Source: an uncultured Nocardioides sp.
GTDB lineage: Bacteria; Actinomycetota; Actinomycetes; Propionibacteriales; Nocardioidaceae
Reading direction: 5' to 3'
NCBI GenBank assembly: GCA_902805885.1
Contig: CADCUM010000008.1
Span: 1 to 51,594, forward strand
DNA length: 51,594 bases
In this document: positions 37,698 to 45,850 of the stretch, in pieces
Numbering within the stretch: position 1 is the stretch's first letter
Layout: every line of letters begins with the position of its first letter
Notes under the pieces: generated by a model
The model's input: the letters and a program-made list of their open reading frames with translations, nothing else
The model's database searches: none
Told to the model about the DNA's origin: nothing
Made by a program: the position numbers and the translations under genes

Positions 37698-39353
37698 TCA
37701 GCCCCGGACCCGGCCGACCTTCACCTTGCGGGTCCGGCTCACCCCGTCGGTCGTGGCCCTGACCTTCACCGACACGACCTTGCCCACGAGGGCGCGGGTC
37801 AGCACGAGCCTCGCCTTCGTCGCTTTCCCGATGGCCGACCTGCCGGCGTACCACTGCACCTTGTAGCGGGCACCTGCCACGAGGTTCTTCACCCGCAGCG
37901 TCCGGCCCACCTTGGTCCTGCCCGCGACCTTCACCGCGGCGAGGATCTCGGCGAGCCGCTCGCCGGCGCTCGGGACAGGGACCGGGGCAGGAGGCGGCGT
38001 GGTCGGGGTCGGGTTCGTGGTGCCGGCGCCGGAAGGCCGCAGCGCCGCGTTCCGGCCGCTGGAGGTCTGTCGCGACGCGACCGTGACGTCGGTGGCGAGA
38101 CCGATCGAGGGCTTGTCGTCCCAGAACTCGGTCCCGAGGACACCGTCGTGGTCGATGAACTCGAGGCGGTACGTGCCGGCGGGCAACCGGTCGAGGCGGT
38201 ACGTCCCGTCGTTGCGGACCCACACCTCCCAGACGTGCCGCCAGGTGCCGCCGACGTTCTGGTGGGCGACGACCCAGACGTCGTCCATCGTGGTCGTGCC
38301 GGTCACGGCTCCGCTGATGGCGCCACCGATGTCGAGGGCGGCGTTCCTGCCCGTCATCGCCGCTCCGTCGGCGTCGACGTGCACCGACGTCCCGGTCCAG
38401 ACCGTCGTCGCGTCGCCCCAGAACTCGCGGGCGTACTCGGCCGACCCGTGCGGTCGGAACCCGATCCGGTACTCCCCCGTCGCCAGGCGGTCGAAGGCGT
38501 AGTGACCGAAGAAGTCTGCCTCGGTCGAGCGGACGACGTCCCAGAAGGAGCGTTCCGCGTTCCACCGGTACGCGAGCACCTCGACGTCGCCGAGGGGAGC
38601 ACCGCCTGCGTTGGTGACCCGTCCGGAGATGTGGCCGCCGCGGACGAGCCGAGCGTCCTTGCCGGCGGTGGTGGAGCCTGCGCTCACGAGGACGTCGTGG
38701 GCGGTGTGCACCATCGACGCGTCCTGCCAGAACTCCGGGACGTGGCCGTTCACCACGTCCTCGAAGCCGAGACGGTAGGTGCCCTCCTCCAGGCCGTTCA
38801 GGTCGTAGAAGCCGTTCGCGTCGGTGAGGGCGAGCCTGGTCGCGCGCCAGCCTTGGGGGTAGGTGCGCATGTAGGCCCTGACCTCGACGCCCTCGAGCGG
38901 CAGTTCGCCGTGGCCCGTCACCCGCCCGGTCACGTGGCCCGCCCTGCTGAGCACGGTCGTGCCGAGCGCCACCGCCTCGCCGTCGGCGACGACGACGCCG
39001 TCGGCGTGCTCGAGGGTCCGCATGTCGTTCCAGTACTCCGCCACGTGGTCGGTGGTCGGGTGGAAGCCCACGCGGTAGGTGCCGGACGCGACGCCACCCA
39101 GGACGTACGCTCCCTCGCCGTCCGTGGACGTCGATGCGACGACGGCCCAGGGGCTCGCGTCGGACGCCTGTGCGTAGAGCATGACCTCGACGCCGGCGAT
39201 CCCCGCCGGTTCGCCGACCCCGCTGGGCTCGACGACGGTGCCTCTGATGCTCCCTGCCGTCACCGCCGTGGCGGTCCGCGGTGCCAGCGTCCCTGCGAGG
39301 CCGACCAGCAGGCCGAGCAGTGCCAGCACGGCCGTGCGGACGTGACGGTTCAT
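37698..39353 (-). CDS. Secreted protein with four carboxypeptidase-regulatory-like repeats
   Basis: A 551-residue exported protein: signal peptide MNRHVRTAVLALLGLLVGLAG up to about residue 31, then four beta-sandwich repeats of about 95 residues (near 32-130, 131-225, 226-325, 326-425). Each has an IxGxV(T/V) start, a GTYRLGF-like strand and a conserved (E)(Y/F)W-x-D loop (AEYWND, PEFWQD, REFWGD, TEFWDD). A Pro/Thr linker follows and then a C-terminal Ig-like domain (KVAGRTKVGRTLRVKN to the end). The repeats are of the CarboxypepD_reg/SdrD-B type, suggesting surface binding. No LPxTG signal is present, so it is not a canonical sortase substrate. Confidence 0.85.
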   Translation of the reverse strand: MNRHVRTAVLALLGLLVGLAGTLAPRTATAVTAGSIRGTVVEPSGVGEPAGIAGVEVMLYAQASDASPWAVVASTSTDGEGAYVLGGVASGTYRVGFHPTTDHVAEYWNDMRTLEHADGVVVADGEAVALGTTVLSRAGHVTGRVTGHGELPLEGVEVRAYMRTYPQGWRATRLALTDANGFYDLNGLEEGTYRLGFEDVVNGHVPEFWQDASMVHTAHDVLVSAGSTTAGKDARLVRGGHISGRVTNAGGAPLGDVEVLAYRWNAERSFWDVVRSTEADFFGHYAFDRLATGEYRIGFRPHGSAEYAREFWGDATTVWTGTSVHVDADGAAMTGRNAALDIGGAISGAVTGTTTMDDVWVVAHQNVGGTWRHVWEVWVRNDGTYRLDRLPAGTYRLEFIDHDGVLGTEFWDDKPSIGLATDVTVASRQTSSGRNAALRPSGAGTTNPTPTTPPPAPVPVPSAGERLAEILAAVKVAGRTKVGRTLRVKNLVAGARYKVQWYAGRSAIGKATKARLVLTRALVGKVVSVKVRATTDGVSRTRKVKVGRVRG

Positions 39354-39484
39354 GATGGTTCCCCCCCGGTGGCCCCGACGGGGCGAATGCCCGGACCCTA
39401 GGCCCGACGCCCGCCTGCACGGAAGCAGGACGCTGAACCTTTACCCGTCCGTGTCCCATGGGACGCGACCGTGGGCTCGACGAC

Positions 39485-39529
39485 AGTGCGGTGCCTGTGG
39501 TGCGTCAGGCACACCGCAGGCACCGCACT
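39485..39529 (-). terminator. Hairpin terminator after the desaturase operon
   Basis: The arms AGTGCGGTGCCTG (39485-39497) and CAGGCACCGCACT (39517-39529) pair perfectly over 13 bp with further inner pairs. It lies 18 bases after the desaturase stop on the minus strand. Confidence 0.8.
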
Positions 39530-39546
39530 CATGCCGGGGAGGTCGG

Positions 39547-40815
39547 TCAGGCGGCTGCCGAGACCTCGGTCGGAGCGGACGCGGCCGCCTGACGGCGGGC
39601 CAGCTGCGTCAGCCGGGCCTGAGCGGCGCGGCGTACCTTCGGGCCCTTCGTCGCCATGGCGTAGAGCGTCTTCAGCTGCGACGGCAGGTTCTTCGGCGTC
39701 GTGGTGGCCAGCCAGTCGTTGGGCAGCGAGAGCCGGACGACCTTGTGCCACGCGGAGTAGACCTGCGGCACGAGCGGGCGCGCGCAGTAGGCGAGGTCGT
39801 ACTTCTCGAACAGCGCCTGCACCTTGGGCGCGACCTCGGCGTAGCGGTTGGAGGGCAGGTCCGGGAAGAGGTGGTGCTCGATCTGGTGGGACAGGTTGCC
39901 GCTCATCAGGTGGAGGAACTTCGAGCCGGAGATGTTGGCACTGCCGAGCATCTGCCGGACGTACCAGTCGCCCTTGGTCTCGCCCTCGATCGAGCGCTTC
40001 TCGAAGGTCTCGACGCCCTCGGGGAAGTGACCGCACATGATGATGCTGTGCGACCAGAGGTTGCGCACGACGTTGGCGGTCGCGTTGGCCGCCAGGGTCG
40101 GGAGGAAGGACCCGGTCGGGAGCGACAGGAGCGGGTGGACGAGGTAGTCCTTGGTGGCCTGCTTGCGGATCTTGCGGAGCACCTGGCCCGCCTGCGCGCG
40201 GAACGCGGGGTCCTGGTGCTGCTTCTTCTTGATCGTGGCGCCGAGGTCGAGGTCGTAGGCCGCGATGCCGTACTCGAAGAGGCAGGCGTTGATGAAGTTC
40301 CACAGCGGCTGGCCGAGGTGGAACGGGTGCCAGCGCTGCTCCTCGTCGACGCGCATGATGCCGTAGCCGAGGTCGTTGTCCTTGCCGACGACGTTGGTGT
40401 AGGTGTGGTGGACCTCGTTGTGGCTGTGCTTCCACTGCGCGGCCGGGGTGGCGTTGTCCCACTCCCACGTCGAGGAGTGGATCTTCGGGTCGCGCATCCA
40501 GTCCCACTGGCCGTGGAGGATGTTGTGGCCGATCTCCATGTTGTCGAGGATCTTGGCGATCGAGAGCCCGGTGGTGCCCAGCACCCAGGCCGGCGGGAAC
40601 GCGCTGAAGAGCAGGACGACGCGGGAGCCGAGCTCGAGGTGACGCTGGGTGGCGATCAGGCGGCGGATGTACGCCGCGTCGCTGGCGCCACGGTCGTCGA
40701 GGACGCTCTGGCGGATCGCGTCGAGCTCGACGCCGATGGCCTCGATGTCGGCCTCGGTGAGGTGGGCGATGGGGTTGCGCTCGCCAGTGGCGGGCTTCTT
40801 CTGGATGGTGGTCAT
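39547..40815 (-). CDS. desA3: Membrane fatty-acid (stearoyl-CoA) delta-9 desaturase, DesA3 type
   Basis: A 422-residue membrane diiron desaturase. The three His boxes are all present: HNILH (97-101), HNEVHH (132-137) and HQIEHH (310-315). FSAFPPAWVLG and nearby segments are hydrophobic. The sequence is close to M. tuberculosis DesA3 (stearoyl-CoA to oleoyl-CoA for membrane lipids). It needs electrons from the ferredoxin-type reductase encoded just upstream, as with Rv3230c. ATG 40815 has AAGGAG upstream and a gap of 29 bp to the reductase gene, so they form an operon. Confidence 0.94.
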   Translation of the reverse strand: MTTIQKKPATGERNPIAHLTEADIEAIGVELDAIRQSVLDDRGASDAAYIRRLIATQRHLELGSRVVLLFSAFPPAWVLGTTGLSIAKILDNMEIGHNILHGQWDWMRDPKIHSSTWEWDNATPAAQWKHSHNEVHHTYTNVVGKDNDLGYGIMRVDEEQRWHPFHLGQPLWNFINACLFEYGIAAYDLDLGATIKKKQHQDPAFRAQAGQVLRKIRKQATKDYLVHPLLSLPTGSFLPTLAANATANVVRNLWSHSIIMCGHFPEGVETFEKRSIEGETKGDWYVRQMLGSANISGSKFLHLMSGNLSHQIEHHLFPDLPSNRYAEVAPKVQALFEKYDLAYCARPLVPQVYSAWHKVVRLSLPNDWLATTTPKNLPSQLKTLYAMATKGPKVRRAAQARLTQLARRQAAASAPTEVSAAA

Positions 40816-40844
40816 CGTTGCTCCTTCAGGGGTAACGAACCGGG

Positions 40845-41975
40845 TCAGTGGTCGAAGTGGCAGTCGCCGGCGGCGGCGTTGATGCAGGTCTGCACCTTGA
40901 GGACGCCTGTCTCGCCGGGGACGACGGAGGTGATCGCGCCGTTGCGCAGGTCGCGCACGGCACCTTCCTTGAGCGGGATCACGCAGCCCATGCAGATGCC
41001 CATGCGGCAGCCGCTCGGCATGAGGACGTCGGCCGACTCGGCGACGTCGAGGATCGGGGTGGCGCCGTCGGCCTCGAGGGTGCGGCCGTCGGCGAAGGTG
41101 ACGGTGCCGCCCTCGCCGGGCTCGACGCGGCTGGCGCGGAACTGCTCCACGACCAGCTCCAGGCCCGCGGCGTCGTGGTGCGCGGCGAGGGCGTCGAGCA
41201 GGCCGGCCGGTCCGCACGCGAACGTACGGCGGGACGCCAGGTCGGGCACCAGGTGGTCGATGTCGTTGATGTCGAGGACGCCGTGCTCGTCGTCGTACCG
41301 CGCGATCAGCGTGATGACGCCGGCGGCGTCGAGCGCCTCGAGGTCGCGGATGAAGATGGAGTGGGGGTGGCTGGGCGCGACGTGGACCACGACGATGTCG
41401 AGCCCGGCGCTCCGCGGGAGCCGGAGCACGCCGTCGTCGGTGGACGGGAAGAGGTTGCGCAGCATCCCGATGACCGGCGTGATGCCGGAGCCGGCGGTGA
41501 CGAACAGCAGCCGGTCGTGGTCGGTGGCGAGGACGAACTCGCCCTCGGCCTGGGTGAGGTGGACGAGCGTGCCGGGGCGCGCCTGGTGGACGATGTGGTT
41601 GCTCACGACCCCGTCGGGCACGGCCTTGACGGTGATGGAGATGCGGCCGTCGGCGCGCGGGCCGTGGGTGAGGGAGTACGCCCGCCACTGGCGCACGCCG
41701 TCGACGTCGATGCCGATCCGGACGTACTGGCCCGGCACGTGCCCCGCCCAGTCGGCACCGGGTCGGATGACGACCGTGGCGGCGTCGGCGGTCTCGGGGT
41801 GGATCTCCTCGATGCGGCCGCGCAGCTCGGCGCCCGAGCGCAGCGGGGCGAACAGGTCGAGGAAGTCGGCGGGAACGAGGGGGGTGGTCGCGGCTTCTGC
41901 GACCCGCATCGCACGGTCCCGGAGACGGCCGCCGCGATGGGCGGCGGCGGCGCTGGGCTCGACGGTGGTGGTCAT
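40845..41975 (-). CDS. Ferredoxin-NADP reductase/ferredoxin fusion, electron donor to the desaturase
   Basis: A 376-residue oxidoreductase with a FAD domain (RAYS at 98-101), an NAD(P) domain (GSGITPVIG at 162-170, CGPAG at 254-258) and a C-terminal plant-type [2Fe-2S] ferredoxin (Cys323, 328, 331 and 364). The order matches Rv3230c, the NADPH-dependent donor of DesA3. It is the first gene of the desaturase operon. A 17-bp palindromic operator lies 66 bp upstream of its ATG. Confidence 0.94.
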   Translation of the reverse strand: MTTTVEPSAAAAHRGGRLRDRAMRVAEAATTPLVPADFLDLFAPLRSGAELRGRIEEIHPETADAATVVIRPGADWAGHVPGQYVRIGIDVDGVRQWRAYSLTHGPRADGRISITVKAVPDGVVSNHIVHQARPGTLVHLTQAEGEFVLATDHDRLLFVTAGSGITPVIGMLRNLFPSTDDGVLRLPRSAGLDIVVVHVAPSHPHSIFIRDLEALDAAGVITLIARYDDEHGVLDINDIDHLVPDLASRRTFACGPAGLLDALAAHHDAAGLELVVEQFRASRVEPGEGGTVTFADGRTLEADGATPILDVAESADVLMPSGCRMGICMGCVIPLKEGAVRDLRNGAITSVVPGETGVLKVQTCINAAAGDCHFDH

Positions 41976-42040
41976 GTATCCAATGTCCCCCACAGAGAGG
42001 CAGAGTTCCTGGCCTGTGGACGTGAATCAACCCCGGGTTC

Positions 42041-42057
42041 TTGTTCGCAACGAACAA
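42041..42057. promoter_or_regulatory. Perfect palindrome operator before the desaturase operon
   Basis: TTGTTCGCAACGAACAA consists of two perfect 7-bp arms around a three-base spacer. It lies upstream of the leftward desaturase operon and matches 15 of 17 bases at 44520, in front of the PucR-type regulator gene. Confidence 0.7.
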
Positions 42058-42067
42058 TCCTCGGCGA

Positions 42068-42736
42068 TCAGCGGCGTGCGGCCTTGCCCCGCTCGATCTC
42101 CTCGACGAGCTGCTCCGCGGGCACCGTGAAGGCCGTGACCGGGGCGACGGGGTCCTTGCCGGCGCCCTTCACGTCGATCACCACCCCGGCCGGACCGCGA
42201 GCCTGGATGCGCGCGCCGTGGACCTTCGACCACGGGTAGGTGACGTCGGTGCGGTAGCCGCGGTAGCGGACCGTCTCCGGGCCGATCTCGAGGCGCCACC
42301 GGTGCAGCCGGCCGGTGACCAGCCGCGCCAGGTCCGGGACGGCCGCTGCGGCTCCGGCGATGGCGACCAGCGCGAACCCGGGCGACTCGAGCGAGTCGAA
42401 GTCGGTGAGGGCGACGTAAGCCCACAGCGCGCCCGTGAGCCACATCGCCACCATCGCCACGACCAGGGGATACACCGTCGCGGCGGGCGCGACGAACGTC
42501 CGGGTGCCATCGGCTCCGACGACGGGCTCGCTGCGACGTCGTGGACGGACGAGGGACGACACAGCGGAGACCAGCAGCAGCCCTGCGAAGACGAGGAGGG
42601 CGCGGAAGGACCAGCCCAGCGCCCCGTCGTGGACGAGCGAGAGACCGAGCGCCGCGAGCGTGGTCACCGTCAGGATGACGAGCACGAGGACCGTGTACCA
42701 GCGGGGGATCAGCCGGAGCGGCCCCTCCTGCCTCAC
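42068..42736 (-). CDS. Multi-pass membrane protein, putative immunity protein of the second T7SS cassette
   Basis: A 222-residue protein (223 if GTG 42739 is used). Four hydrophobic helices: YTVLVLVILTVTTLAALGL, RALLVFAGLLLVSAVSSLV, TVYPLVVAMVAMWLTGALWAYV and GFALVAIAGAAAAVPDLARLV. A PH-like cytoplasmic domain follows (WRLEIGPETVRYRGYRTDVTYPW). GTG 42736 shares GTGA with the toxin stop, a tight coupling expected of an immunity gene. A membrane immunity protein would suit a pore-forming toxin. The role is inferred from position only. Confidence 0.65.
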   Translation of the reverse strand: MRQEGPLRLIPRWYTVLVLVILTVTTLAALGLSLVHDGALGWSFRALLVFAGLLLVSAVSSLVRPRRRSEPVVGADGTRTFVAPAATVYPLVVAMVAMWLTGALWAYVALTDFDSLESPGFALVAIAGAAAAVPDLARLVTGRLHRWRLEIGPETVRYRGYRTDVTYPWSKVHGARIQARGPAGVVIDVKGAGKDPVAPVTAFTVPAEQLVEEIERGKAARR

Positions 42737-43842
42737 CACGGTGTCACGGAGTCCCAGGCGTCGCCGATGGTGTCGGTCGCGCTGTCCCAGGCGTCGCCGA
42801 CGTCGTCGGTGATGTCGTCCCAGTTGTCGTAGACGTACCCCACCCCGGCCGAGACCGCGCCTGCGGCCAGCGCCCCGCCGATCACGACCACCGACACGGG
42901 CGCGGTGATCACGCCGGCGGCGACCAGCGCCGTCACGCCCACGCCGACCGCGATGCTGGAGCCCGTCGTGAGAGCAGCCCGGGTCCAGTCGCCCGACGTG
43001 TGGCCCTCGTAGATGCCGAACCCGGCGTCGAGGGCGATGCCGGCCGGGCCGCCGAAGAACCTGCCGCCCTTCTTGAGCCAGGACGCCTTGCCCAGCAGGT
43101 CGTCGAGGTGCGCCTTGCCCGCCGGCCTGTCAGCCTGGCCCCGCACCCGCGGGTTGCCCGACCTGCGGCTCCTGCGCCGGAACTCCCGGGCCTCGGCCCT
43201 CAGGTCATTGGCTCTGTCCATCAGCGCCATGCCCGCGAGCCCGGCGCCGGCGCCGGAGGCGGCGTTCGGGAACGCGCCCTTCGCGATGTCGAGGAGGCTG
43301 TCCGTGCTGTCCTTCTGCCTGGCGTCGGCCACGTCGGGCGGCATCTGGGAGTCGACCCAGTCCGTGAAGTCCTGGTAGGTCTTCGCGGTGTCGTCGACGA
43401 TCTCGTTCCACAGCTCGATCCTCGCCACAGCCGCCCGGTGTGCCGCCTCCTCGGGCGACCCGGCCTCGACGCTCGTCGCCGGCGCGTCGGGCGGCTGGTG
43501 GATCACGGTGCCCGAGACGGTCAGCCCGCCCGAGCTCGCGCGGCCACGGATGGCGCCCATGTCGTCGATGCACCGCTGGAGGCGCGCGGCGTACTGGTCG
43601 AGCGCGGTCGCCGCCCGCTTGACCCGCTCCTCGTGCTTGTCGGTCGCCGTGAGGACGTCGCCCGCGACGTTCCGGTAGGACGACCCGGCCTCGCCGTCCC
43701 AGCTGCCCCGGGAGTCGTTGCGGGCGTCCTGCTGGTCGTCGCCGGCGTCCCCGAGCTTCGTCGCGAGGGTGTCGCGGAGCCAGTCGGCCGCGCCGGTGAC
43801 CGCTCGGGGGGTGCCCTCGACCTTGGTGTCCAGCGAGGTCAT
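42733..43842 (-). CDS. T7SS WXG effector with glycine-rich hydrophobic C-terminus
   Basis: A 369-residue protein. The N-terminal helical domain contains SRGSWDGEAGSSY (Trp48-Gly50, a WXG motif). Residues 155-270 are charged and mostly helical. Residues 287-335 form a Gly/Ala/Val-rich hydrophobic stretch (IAVGVGVTALVAAGVITAP then VVIGGALAAGAVSAGVG) resembling the glycine-rich pore segments of LXG toxins such as TelE. YDNWD (Tyr338-Asp342) fits the YxxxD signal, and the C-terminus repeats GDAWDS twice. It is likely exported with the small partner upstream and possibly permeabilises membranes. Overlaps with both neighbours are 4 bp. Confidence 0.75.
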   Translation of the reverse strand: MTSLDTKVEGTPRAVTGAADWLRDTLATKLGDAGDDQQDARNDSRGSWDGEAGSSYRNVAGDVLTATDKHEERVKRAATALDQYAARLQRCIDDMGAIRGRASSGGLTVSGTVIHQPPDAPATSVEAGSPEEAAHRAAVARIELWNEIVDDTAKTYQDFTDWVDSQMPPDVADARQKDSTDSLLDIAKGAFPNAASGAGAGLAGMALMDRANDLRAEAREFRRRSRRSGNPRVRGQADRPAGKAHLDDLLGKASWLKKGGRFFGGPAGIALDAGFGIYEGHTSGDWTRAALTTGSSIAVGVGVTALVAAGVITAPVSVVVIGGALAAGAVSAGVGYVYDNWDDITDDVGDAWDSATDTIGDAWDSVTPW

Positions 43843-44126
43843 CGACCCACCCTCGCCATCGAGTCGAACCGAGCCCCGACCGCGTCCTCGGTCATGCCGA
43901 GGTCGTCGGCGGCGTCGCGCACCGCGCCGGCGATACCGGCGTTGATCGCGGCGATCTCGCCCGCGGTCTCGCAGACCGCCGCCAGGATCTCGCTGACGTA
44001 CGCCGAGCCGTAGCCCGCGTCGACGGCGGCCGGGGCGCTCGAGGCCGCGCCGTCGATCGTGGACCCGGCGTCCTCGTGGCCGCCGGCGATCCGGTCGGCC
44101 GCGCCCGCGTCGAGCCGCAACGTCAT
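43839..44126 (-). CDS. Small EspC/WXG100-like T7SS partner
   Basis: A 95-residue helical protein rich in Ala and Gly, with AYVSEILAAV after the turn and a second helix (NAGIAGAVRDAADDLG). No Trp-x-Gly is present. The YxxxD/E-like YVSEI is weak. Size and position (between the SseB-like gene and the WXG effector, overlapping both by 4 bp) support a chaperone or co-secreted partner role. Confidence 0.65.
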   Translation of the reverse strand: MTLRLDAGAADRIAGGHEDAGSTIDGAASSAPAAVDAGYGSAYVSEILAAVCETAGEIAAINAGIAGAVRDAADDLGMTEDAVGARFDSMARVGR

Positions 44127-44443
44127 GCGCCCGCCCCCTGCGGGGCGGCCGGCCGGAGCTCCTCGGGCACGGCCACGTCGAGCAGCTTGACGTCGAACGG
44201 CTTCGCCGCGTGGATGTCGTCGAGCTGACGGCTGTCGAAGAGCAGCCAGGGCTGGTGGGGGCCCCAGCAGTCGACGAAGCGGTCGAGGGCGGTGTAGCCC
44301 AGCAGCGCCACCCGCCCGTCGCCCAGCTTGATCATCTTGACGTCCGTCACCTGGCCGTCCGCGTCGGTGTCGACCGGGAGGTAGACGACGGGAGGCGCCG
44401 GCACGGGTCCGGCCTGCGGGTTGTCTGTCAGCGGCTCGTCCAC
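44123..44443 (-). CDS. SseB/SAV_915-like small protein, first gene of the second T7SS cassette
   Basis: A 106-residue soluble protein with VVYLPVDTDADGQVTDVKMIKLGDGRVALLGYTALDRFVDCWGPHQPW split by Asp/Gly turns. This resembles the SseB-type domain of actinobacterial SAV_915-family proteins that occur beside WXG100 genes. Its function is unknown; it is perhaps an export chaperone. GTG 44443 is preceded by TAGGGT at seven bases, so the whole four-gene cassette (44443 to 42068) should begin with a leaderless transcript. Confidence 0.75.
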   Translation of the reverse strand: MDEPLTDNPQAGPVPAPPVVYLPVDTDADGQVTDVKMIKLGDGRVALLGYTALDRFVDCWGPHQPWLLFDSRQLDDIHAAKPFDVKLLDVAVPEELRPAAPQGAGA

Positions 44444-44450
44444 GCCGCGG

Positions 44451-44456
44451 ACCCTA
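44451..44456 (-). promoter_or_regulatory. -10 box for the leaderless start of the second T7SS cassette
   Basis: TAGGGT on the minus strand is separated by seven bases from GTG 44443 with no ribosome site. Confidence 0.5.
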
Positions 44457-44519
44457 CCCGCGGGGCGCCGCGGTGAAACGTCCTCGTCCTGCTCGTTCCC
44501 GTGCGCACCGGATAGCCTC

Positions 44520-44536
44520 TTGTTCGCACGGAACAA
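44520..44536. promoter_or_regulatory. Palindromic operator before the PucR-type regulator
   Basis: TTGTTCGCACGGAACAA shares 15 of 17 bases with the site at 42041. It lies 19 bp before ATG 44556 and just after a TAGCCT -10-like hexamer (44513-44518). Bound protein would cover the transcription start, consistent with autorepression. Confidence 0.65.
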
Positions 44537-44555
44537 TGACGAGCCGGGAGGGACG

Positions 44556-45734
44556 ATGGACGCCGCGGGATCCCCCCTCTCCGCTCAAGATGCGCCGGAC
44601 ATCGGCTTCGACCCCTCCGTGGTGCTCCTCATGCGCGACGCGCTCCCCGACGTCGCCGACAAGGCGGTCGTGGCGATCATCGAGGAGGTCCCTGGCTACG
44701 CCGGCGCGCTGACCGGGAAGATGGGCGAGACCATCCGGCGAGCGGTGCAGGTCGCGCTGGGCGGCTTCCTCAACCTGGCCAAGGAGGACGCGGGCTCCCC
44801 CCAGGCGCCGGCCATCGAGGGCGCCTACCAGCTCGGCCGGGGCGAGGCCCGCAGCGGGCGCAGCATGGAGGCCCTGCTGGCGGCCTACCGCATCGGCGCC
44901 CGGGTGGCGTGGCGCGACATGTCCCGCCAGGCCGTCGACGCCGGGGTCGACGCCGCCCAGCTCTCCCGCTTCGCCGAGCTCGTCTTCGCCTACATCGACG
45001 CACTGTCCGCGGCCTCCGTGGCCGGGCACTCCGACGAGCTGGAGAGCAGCGGCCGGCTCCGCCAGCGCAACCTCGAGCGGCTCACCCGGGCCCTCCTGGG
45101 CGGGGCCTCGCCCGACGACGTCGCCAGCGCCGCCGCCCGTGCGGACTGGGATCCGCCGGGCGCCCTGACGGCCGTGGTGCTGGCCGAGTCGCAGGTGTCG
45201 CACGCCCTCACCGCGCTCGACCCGCAGACGCTGCAGGCGACCGACGAGGTCTCGGCCGTCCCGGAGGGCACCGCCGTGCTGCTGGTCCCGACCACGGGGT
45301 CGGACACGAGCCGCCGAGCCCTGCTCCGCGCGCTGCGCGGCACCGACGCGGTCGTCGGCCCGGCCGTCGAGTGGCTGGACGCGCCGGCGTCGCTCCAGCG
45401 CGCCGTACGCTGCCACGCCCTCGGGCTGGCGGGCCTCGTGGACAGCCAGGAGCACCTCGCCGGCCTGCTCCTCGGGGCCGACCCCAAGGCCCGCGCGGAC
45501 CTCCGGGAGCGGGTGCTCGCACCCCTGGCCGACCTGCGCCCCTCCACCGCGGAGAAGCTCACCGAGACGCTGCGGTCGTGGCTGCTCAACCACGGACGTC
45601 GCGACGCCGTCGCCGAGGAGCTCTTCGTCCACCCGCAGACCGTCCGCTACCGCGTCGCCCAGCTGCGGGAGGTCTACGGCGACCGCCTCGACGACCCGGC
45701 GTTCGTGCTGGACGCGACGCTGGCGCTGGCGTGA
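44556..45734 (+). CDS. PucR/CdaR-type transcriptional regulator, candidate regulator of the desaturase operon
   Basis: A 392-residue protein: an N-terminal RsbRD-like helical domain (residues 10-165), a middle GGDEF-like/unknown domain, and a C-terminal HTH_30 with VHPQTVRYRVAQLREVYGDRL near residue 360. ATG 44556 has GGGAGG upstream. The same 17-bp palindrome lies in its own promoter and in the desaturase promoter 2.5 kb away. No ligand is evident. Confidence 0.88.
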   Translation: MDAAGSPLSAQDAPDIGFDPSVVLLMRDALPDVADKAVVAIIEEVPGYAGALTGKMGETIRRAVQVALGGFLNLAKEDAGSPQAPAIEGAYQLGRGEARSGRSMEALLAAYRIGARVAWRDMSRQAVDAGVDAAQLSRFAELVFAYIDALSAASVAGHSDELESSGRLRQRNLERLTRALLGGASPDDVASAAARADWDPPGALTAVVLAESQVSHALTALDPQTLQATDEVSAVPEGTAVLLVPTTGSDTSRRALLRALRGTDAVVGPAVEWLDAPASLQRAVRCHALGLAGLVDSQEHLAGLLLGADPKARADLRERVLAPLADLRPSTAEKLTETLRSWLLNHGRRDAVAEELFVHPQTVRYRVAQLREVYGDRLDDPAFVLDATLALA

Positions 45735-45741
45735 CCGCCCT

Positions 45742-45813
45742 TGTAACGCCGTGTCCGTGCTTGTACCCCCCATGCTGTAGCAGGGTGGGTGGAGCAACGG
45801 ACACGGCGTTACA
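45742..45813. repeat. 72-bp long hairpin, intergenic
   Basis: The arms TGTAACGCCGTGTCCGT (45742-45758) and ACGGACACGGCGTTACA (45797-45813) pair perfectly over 17 bp. Inner pairing (ACCC with GGGT and TGCT with AGCA around a GT loop) makes almost the whole 72 bases foldable. It sits between the convergent PucR-type and dehydrogenase genes, and the stem looks more elaborate than a simple terminator. Confidence 0.85.
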
Positions 45814-45850
45814 GGGGCCGAGGAGGGTCGTGCGACGACCGCGCCAGCCC

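Noticed and set aside
37698..39353. LPxTG-type sortase substrate for the class F sortase at 5688-6248
   Set aside because: The C-terminus ends in a basic Ig-like domain and has no LPxTG or hydrophobic tail.
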